A stretch of DNA of 64,000 bases from a bacterium SCSIO 12741. GTDB taxonomy: Bacteria > Bacteroidota > Bacteroidia > Flavobacteriales_G > Salibacteraceae. Positions 60,189 to 64,000 of this stretch are shown here, one piece after another. The position numbers and the translations under genes are program-made. Numbering within the stretch: the first letter of the stretch is position 1; every line of letters starts with the position of its first letter. The notes beneath the pieces were generated by a model, which did not search any database, was not told the origin of the DNA, and saw only the letters and a list, made by a program, of their open reading frames with translations. Location of the stretch: the NCBI GenBank assembly GCA_024398055.1, contig CP073749.1, forward strand, positions 2,170,594-2,234,593, in the 5' to 3' direction.

Positions 60189-61718
60189 ATGAAAAAGCTA
60201 ATACCCTTTCTTGTAGCCAGCCTTTTATTCAACCTGCCACTAATTGGTCAAAATACATCAGCCGACTTAGACGGCACCGACGGCCGTATCGTGGTGGATT
60301 CAACTAACTTCTCTTTTACCCGACTTTCAGCTGCCTCCTTCACCATGTGGGTGAATGCAGATTGGAGTTCCGGAAACAACTACCTGCTCGACTTTGCCGA
60401 GGGCGGAGGATATGCCAATGGAACCAATGGCATGCGTTTTTTATTGGGTGAGTTTCAAAATCAAATTCGCCTATACACCTATTACAATCAAAACAATACC
60501 CAGCCGGTATCTACGGGTAGTATTGCTGCCACGGCCAATGAGTGGATTCATGTGGCGGCCGTTATCGAAGCGGGTCGAACGGTGGGAACTACTACGACCT
60601 ACAACATCACGCTGTATGTGAATGGTCAGGCTGAAGGTCAGGGGACCAAGGGCATTACGGACGCCAACGCTGCTTTAAGGGACCTGCACCTTAATGCAGG
60701 AAGTAATTTACGCCTGGGCTGTCGATGGAATCAGCAAAACAATTCCTTTCTGGATGGTGCCTTAGACAATGTTATGATCTACGACCGGGCCTTGTCGGCT
60801 GCGGAAGTAATGGACATGGCCTGCAATGGTTCTGGTCCTACCAATGGCCGGGTGATCTATTACAATTTCAATGAAGGTGCTGGAACCAAGGCCTTCGATT
60901 TGTCAGGCGGTGGCCATGATGGAAACCTGATGGGAGGATATTCCTGGTCAGCTGGTGTATTTAATGGATTCGGATCTCAAACCCCGACGGCCGCGTGGAA
61001 TGAAAATACACAAGCCCCTTCTTTGGTTGTTCAGTTTCAAAATCAAACGCAGGGCGCAGCGGGACATCTGTGGAAATTTGGAGATGGAGATTCTTCCACT
61101 CAAACCAATCCAAGACACACCTATGCGACAGAAGGTACCTACAATGTTTGCCTTACCTCCGAAAATGTTTGTGGTAATGCTTCTTCGCCCACCTGCAAAG
61201 ACATCAATGTGGATTGCCCAAAAGCGGTTTCTGCCTTTATCTATACAGTAGAGGATCGAAAGGTGGTATTTGAAGCAGATACGAACGGAATCCAGAATTT
61301 CACCTGGACATTTAGTGATGGTACACAAGATATCACTGGGCCAGATAAGGGAACGGCCTCCAAAATTTTTGGGGTCTATGGTTCTTATGAGGTTTGCTTG
61401 TATGTGAGCAGTCCTTGTGGTGTAGATACCCTTTGCGAAATGATTCCCGTTTTTGCCAGTGGAATCGATGAAAGCCGGCTTGAGGCATCCTGGAAAATTT
61501 ACCCGAACCCTTCCAGTGGAATGGTTTATGTGTCCACTACAACGCCATTCGAAAAAGGCTTGATTGTACGCGATATTAGCGGTCGGGTGGTATTTGAGAC
61601 CTTAGAATTGATTGATGCCGAATATGGCCTTGATTTGAGCGCTCTCGAGGCAGGAATCTATTACATCGAAGGATTGACCGAAAACCACATCAGTCGAAAG
61701 CAGTGGGTTAAGGAATAG
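60189..61718 (+). CDS. LamG/PKD-domain T9SS type A cargo
   Basis: A secreted protein of 509 residues from the ATG at 60189 (MKKLIPFLVASLLFNLPLIG). A LamG/concanavalin A-like lectin domain covers about residues 25-215 (SFTMWVNADW, WIHVAAVIE, YNITLYVNGQAEG, LRLGCRWN, GALDNVMIYDRALSAAEV). A PKD domain follows near 275-345 (WKFGDGDSSTQTNPRHTYATEGTYNVCLTSEN). A second PKD-like repeat is near 350-420 (FTWTFSDGTQDI). The type A sorting domain is at the end (WKIYPNPSSGMVYVSTT, ISGRVVF, GIYYIEGL). It probably binds surface glycans or is displayed at the cell surface. A bidirectional terminator separates it from the next gene. Confidence 0.9.
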   Translation: MKKLIPFLVASLLFNLPLIGQNTSADLDGTDGRIVVDSTNFSFTRLSAASFTMWVNADWSSGNNYLLDFAEGGGYANGTNGMRFLLGEFQNQIRLYTYYNQNNTQPVSTGSIAATANEWIHVAAVIEAGRTVGTTTTYNITLYVNGQAEGQGTKGITDANAALRDLHLNAGSNLRLGCRWNQQNNSFLDGALDNVMIYDRALSAAEVMDMACNGSGPTNGRVIYYNFNEGAGTKAFDLSGGGHDGNLMGGYSWSAGVFNGFGSQTPTAAWNENTQAPSLVVQFQNQTQGAAGHLWKFGDGDSSTQTNPRHTYATEGTYNVCLTSENVCGNASSPTCKDINVDCPKAVSAFIYTVEDRKVVFEADTNGIQNFTWTFSDGTQDITGPDKGTASKIFGVYGSYEVCLYVSSPCGVDTLCEMIPVFASGIDESRLEASWKIYPNPSSGMVYVSTTTPFEKGLIVRDISGRVVFETLELIDAEYGLDLSALEAGIYYIEGLTENHISRKQWVKE

Positions 61719-61736
61719 GATCTAAAAAAATGAGTT

Positions 61737-61777
61737 GAAAAAGCCGCATAGATATGTACTGTGCGGCTTTTTTATTT
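61737..61777. terminator. Rho-independent terminator, probably bidirectional
   Basis: The stem AAAAAGCCGCA / TGCGGCTTTTTT is flanked by an A run on the left and a T run on the right. It lies between the LamG gene (plus) and the convergent lipoprotein gene (minus), so it can stop both transcripts. Confidence 0.85.
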
Positions 61778-61797
61778 TAGGGATGAGGTTTAGTAGA

Positions 61798-62478
61798 TTA
61801 CCTCGTTTCATAGGTAAAGTCGATTTGCGTTATAGACGGATCTCTCTCGTCTCCTCGGGATGTATAGATTCTGGTTACAAAACTGTTTTCATCAAATTCA
61901 TATCGGTACCTCGTTGGACGACTACCGCGGTATGCCATACCTGATTTTCCACTATAAGAGACTAGATTGTGGCCGATGGCATTAAACAAAGGGTTGGTAT
62001 TGACCGCAGCGGTGTAATCACTAAATTCATGACGGTGGTAATTTGTATTAGCGTTATCTATCACAATTTTAATTAGAATGACATTTTGGTGGTCGTAGGT
62101 ATAGGTCGCTGTATGGTTTCCAGGACCGGAAATATTCCTATGTCCGTAGTGATTTTCCCTGTACAAGGTTTTCGTGGAACGAGCAAGCCTTGTGCCGTCA
62201 TAGAAGTAACGATATTCCCAAAAGAGACAATCAACGCTGTCACAATACATAGTGTCGTCAAAGTTTTCGTAAATCTTGTTTTCAAAAAACGATTGATGCA
62301 AGGTGTCTCTTTTCCCCCCGTTTGTGCGTATTGCAAATAGAGGTTTCCGATTTCCATCGAGCACAAAGTGATACTGTTGGAAGTAATCTGGGTTTATCCC
62401 CTCATCCGAATCCTTTTTACAGGATGAAAAAAACAGGGTAGTTAGGAAAATTCCTAGAATAAATAGGGATGGTCTCAT
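61798..62478 (-). CDS. Lipoprotein, member of tandem paralogous family (copy 1)
   Basis: A 226-residue lipoprotein with signal MRPSLFILGIFLTTLFFSSCKK (lipobox SSC). It has a CDSVDCLFWEYRYFYDG segment and ends in an RYEFDENSFVTRIY ... DFTYETR beta-rich stretch. The same landmarks (CDSxxCLxEE, Gxx-R near the end, C-terminal YTF or YET) occur in the next two genes, so the three are tandem paralogues. I do not recognise the family; the general look is of small Bacteroidota YD-like lipoproteins. This copy is the most diverged and the shortest. Confidence 0.8.
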   Translation of the reverse strand: MRPSLFILGIFLTTLFFSSCKKDSDEGINPDYFQQYHFVLDGNRKPLFAIRTNGGKRDTLHQSFFENKIYENFDDTMYCDSVDCLFWEYRYFYDGTRLARSTKTLYRENHYGHRNISGPGNHTATYTYDHQNVILIKIVIDNANTNYHRHEFSDYTAAVNTNPLFNAIGHNLVSYSGKSGMAYRGSRPTRYRYEFDENSFVTRIYTSRGDERDPSITQIDFTYETR

Positions 62479-62500
62479 ACAGAGGGTTTATCCCTCTAAT

Positions 62501-63310
62501 TTACTTAAAAGTATAAGACAAATCGCATCGGGTTATCGATCGGGTGCCAGTGCTTTTTTGTTCTGTGGTAATATATACGTGGGTAACGTAGCCTTGGGTA
62601 TTCATTCTATAGCTGTATTCCTTAGTAATGGCATGACGCGACCCTCCGCCTTCGAAGTAGTTGCTTTTTACCAGATTTGGACTTTGCCCTTCAAACAAGA
62701 TGTTGGTATTGAACTTGGCTGTCAAATCGGAGTAGGTAAAACCATAGACGATGGGGTTGGTCTGATCTTTTGTCTTGGTGATGCGGAGCAATTGATCGCC
62801 TTCGTATTCATAGGTGGAAATGGTTTCTGGAGAAGCATTTTTTCTTTCTCCCTGCGGAGTATAGAGATAGGTTCCATGTGAGTAACTAAGGATCCGGCCA
62901 TTGTCATAATTCATCCAGGCTTCTTCAATCAGGCATCCCGTTGAGTCACAGGATAGGGTGTCCTTCAGTTGTTGATGTTCCCCTTGAGCGTTGAGTAGGT
63001 AGGAGCTCATTATCGTATCGGAGTCGTTAGAAAGGTTCCAGGTGAACTGCTCGTCCTTTCCCTTGAAGTATTGAAAGCGATCGGTCTTGCCGTCTTTGGT
63101 GTGTTCCATAGCCACCCGATCCAAGTCTGTATTCAAAGTGATGTGGTAGGTTTCAATTTCATCGGGTGTAACTTCCGATTGTTTGGGTTCTTCTACTGGG
63201 GTAGGTTCATCTTTTTTGCAAGAATAAATGCTGAGGGTCGCCAGGACAAGAAAGGTGTAAAAAATGGCTTTTGGTGAAGGAAGGACAACGGGAGAGGATT
63301 GGATATTCAT
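62501..63310 (-). CDS. Lipoprotein, member of tandem paralogous family (copy 2)
   Basis: A 269-residue lipoprotein. It has a short N-terminal extension before the hydrophobic segment (YTFLVLATLSIYSCKK, lipobox YSC) and a Pro/Glu-rich linker (EPTPVEEPKQSEVTPDE). The body has DTLSCDSTGCLIEEAWMNY, YLYTPQGERKNASPETISTYEYEGDQLLRI, TYSDLTAKFNTNILF and GGGSRHAITKEYSYRMN. It closely matches copy 3 at 63502. The gap to copy 1 is 22 bases, suggesting an operon. Function is unknown. Confidence 0.82.
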   Translation of the reverse strand: MNIQSSPVVLPSPKAIFYTFLVLATLSIYSCKKDEPTPVEEPKQSEVTPDEIETYHITLNTDLDRVAMEHTKDGKTDRFQYFKGKDEQFTWNLSNDSDTIMSSYLLNAQGEHQQLKDTLSCDSTGCLIEEAWMNYDNGRILSYSHGTYLYTPQGERKNASPETISTYEYEGDQLLRITKTKDQTNPIVYGFTYSDLTAKFNTNILFEGQSPNLVKSNYFEGGGSRHAITKEYSYRMNTQGYVTHVYITTEQKSTGTRSITRCDLSYTFK

Positions 63311-63466
63311 CAGAAGGGCTTATCAAATATTTGAATGCGCGATAATAGCTCCTAACCCACAAAAAAATCCCCTTCCAATATTAAGTTTAGTTCAATTCCA
63401 TGCGAACTTAATTCGAGATAACCTCAAAAGAGCTGACAGGGATTAGATTACTATCTGAACTCCAAG

Positions 63467-63499
63467 TTGAAGATTGAATGTTGAAGATTGGATATTGAA
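63467..63499. repeat. Short TTGAAGATTG-type iterative repeat
   Basis: Three near-repeats of (G)TTGAAGATTG / ATATTGAA in 33 bases between lipoprotein copies 2 and 3. It resembles 51481-51507. The remainder of the 191-base gap (63311-63501) is A/T-rich with no gene seen. Confidence 0.5.
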
Positions 63500-63501
63500 A
63501 A

Positions 63502-64000
63502 CTACTCAAACGTATAGCTGATGTTGTACTGAACAATGTTTCTGATTCCTGTGCCAACGTGGATTCGGGTATCGGTCATTTGGGTAACCAAGGATTGGCT
63601 GTTCAGTTGATAACTATAACTGCGGTTTGTGGAATAACGCGATCCGCCGCCGTCGTAGGACGAAGTCTTGACCAAATATTCTCCGGTTCCACCAAACAAG
63701 GAATTGGTATTGTATTTGGCTGTTAGCGTGGAGTAGGTGTAAGTGGTTGATATTGGATCAGTACCATCTGTGGAATGGCTCACTTTTATAAGCTGATCGT
63801 TAGAGTAGGTATAGGTAGAAACTGTCTCAGGGCCAGCTTTTTCACGCTCACCATTTGGTTTATAGAGGTACCTGCCATTAATCGTATTTTGTAATCTGTT
63901 GTTTTTGTAATGGGCCCATTGTTCTTCCAGAATACAGCCATTGGAATCGCAAGACAAGGTGTCTTTGGATTGAAGGTGTTCTCCATCGGCCATGTGCTCT
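63502..64000 (-). CDS. Lipoprotein, tandem paralogous family (copy 3), 5'-truncated by window edge
   Basis: The frame is open to the right edge, so the N-terminus is missing. The visible 166 residues match copy 2 along their length: GEHLQSKDTLSCDSNGCILEEQW, YLYKPNGEREKAGPETVSTYTYSNDQLIKV, TYSTLTAKYNTNSLF, GGGSRYSTNRSYSYQLN and a final NISYTFE. An internal ATG at 63993 is not a credible start, because homology to copy 2 continues upstream of it. Confidence 0.8.
   Translation of the reverse strand, partial: EHMADGEHLQSKDTLSCDSNGCILEEQWAHYKNNRLQNTINGRYLYKPNGEREKAGPETVSTYTYSNDQLIKVSHSTDGTDPISTTYTYSTLTAKYNTNSLFGGTGEYLVKTSSYDGGGSRYSTNRSYSYQLNSQSLVTQMTDTRIHVGTGIRNIVQYNISYTFE

Overview
The window comes from a Bacteroidota genome, most likely a Flavobacteriales-type marine or freshwater bacterium. 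Three things point there: several very large secreted proteins with type IX secretion system (T9SS) C-terminal sorting domains, a PorU/PorV pair with a PorP/SprF-family protein, and repeated TAnnTTTG promoter boxes just upstream of genes. No rRNA, tRNA, insertion sequence, prophage or CRISPR array was seen. Base composition and gene style look uniform, so this reads as ordinary chromosome that is rich in surface adhesins.

Layout. 1-1.1 kb: an edge-truncated lipoprotein and a free methionine-R-sulfoxide reductase. 1.3-11.6 kb: two tandem paralogous type B adhesins. 11.7-13.9 kb: an acyl-CoA carboxylase beta chain and riboflavin synthase. 13.9-16.6 kb: a third type B protein. 16.8-18.4 kb: a sigma-54 response regulator and an Hpt protein, followed by a highly structured intergenic region that looks like an unannotated small RNA (about 18.5-18.8 kb). 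18.9-26.3 kb: a type A T9SS protein, an MsbA-like ABC exporter, RbfA, a LolC/E-like permease, a C1-type peptidase and aspartokinase. 26.6-39.7 kb: a giant SprB-repeat adhesin of about 4,085 residues with its SprF-like partner. 39.8-48.3 kb: PabB, ferrochelatase, a long PorU-type sortase and PorV. 48.5-53.6 kb: phosphatidylserine synthase, a metallophosphoesterase, a membrane protein, then Pth, L25 and PRPP synthase. 53.8-61.7 kb: a PKD lipoprotein, glutamate dehydrogenase, Kbl, a transglutaminase-like/TPR protein, a MORN-type lipoprotein and a LamG/PKD T9SS cargo. 61.8-64 kb: three tandem paralogous lipoproteins, the last cut by the window edge.

How it fits together. PorV and the PorU-type sortase are the outer-membrane processing end of T9SS. 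Six proteins in the window carry recognisable T9SS sorting domains (four type B, two type A). The SprF-like protein directly behind the giant adhesin matches the known sprB-sprF arrangement, in which a PorP/SprF protein is needed to export its type B partner.

Main caution. Six genes, including housekeeping ones, carry a single-base loss inside a short G or C run (7813-7817, 12034-12039, 30192-30194, 30909-30913, 39648-39650, 44881-44883). Restoring one base at each site rebuilds a full-length family member. I read these as sequencing or assembly errors and annotate the genes as whole.

Most novel-looking items: (1) the double-hairpin RNA candidate at 18.5-18.8 kb; (2) a Cys-bounded module of about 200 residues nested at the same point of an Ig-like repeat in three different adhesins; (3) two distinct higher-order repeat architectures inside the giant adhesin.
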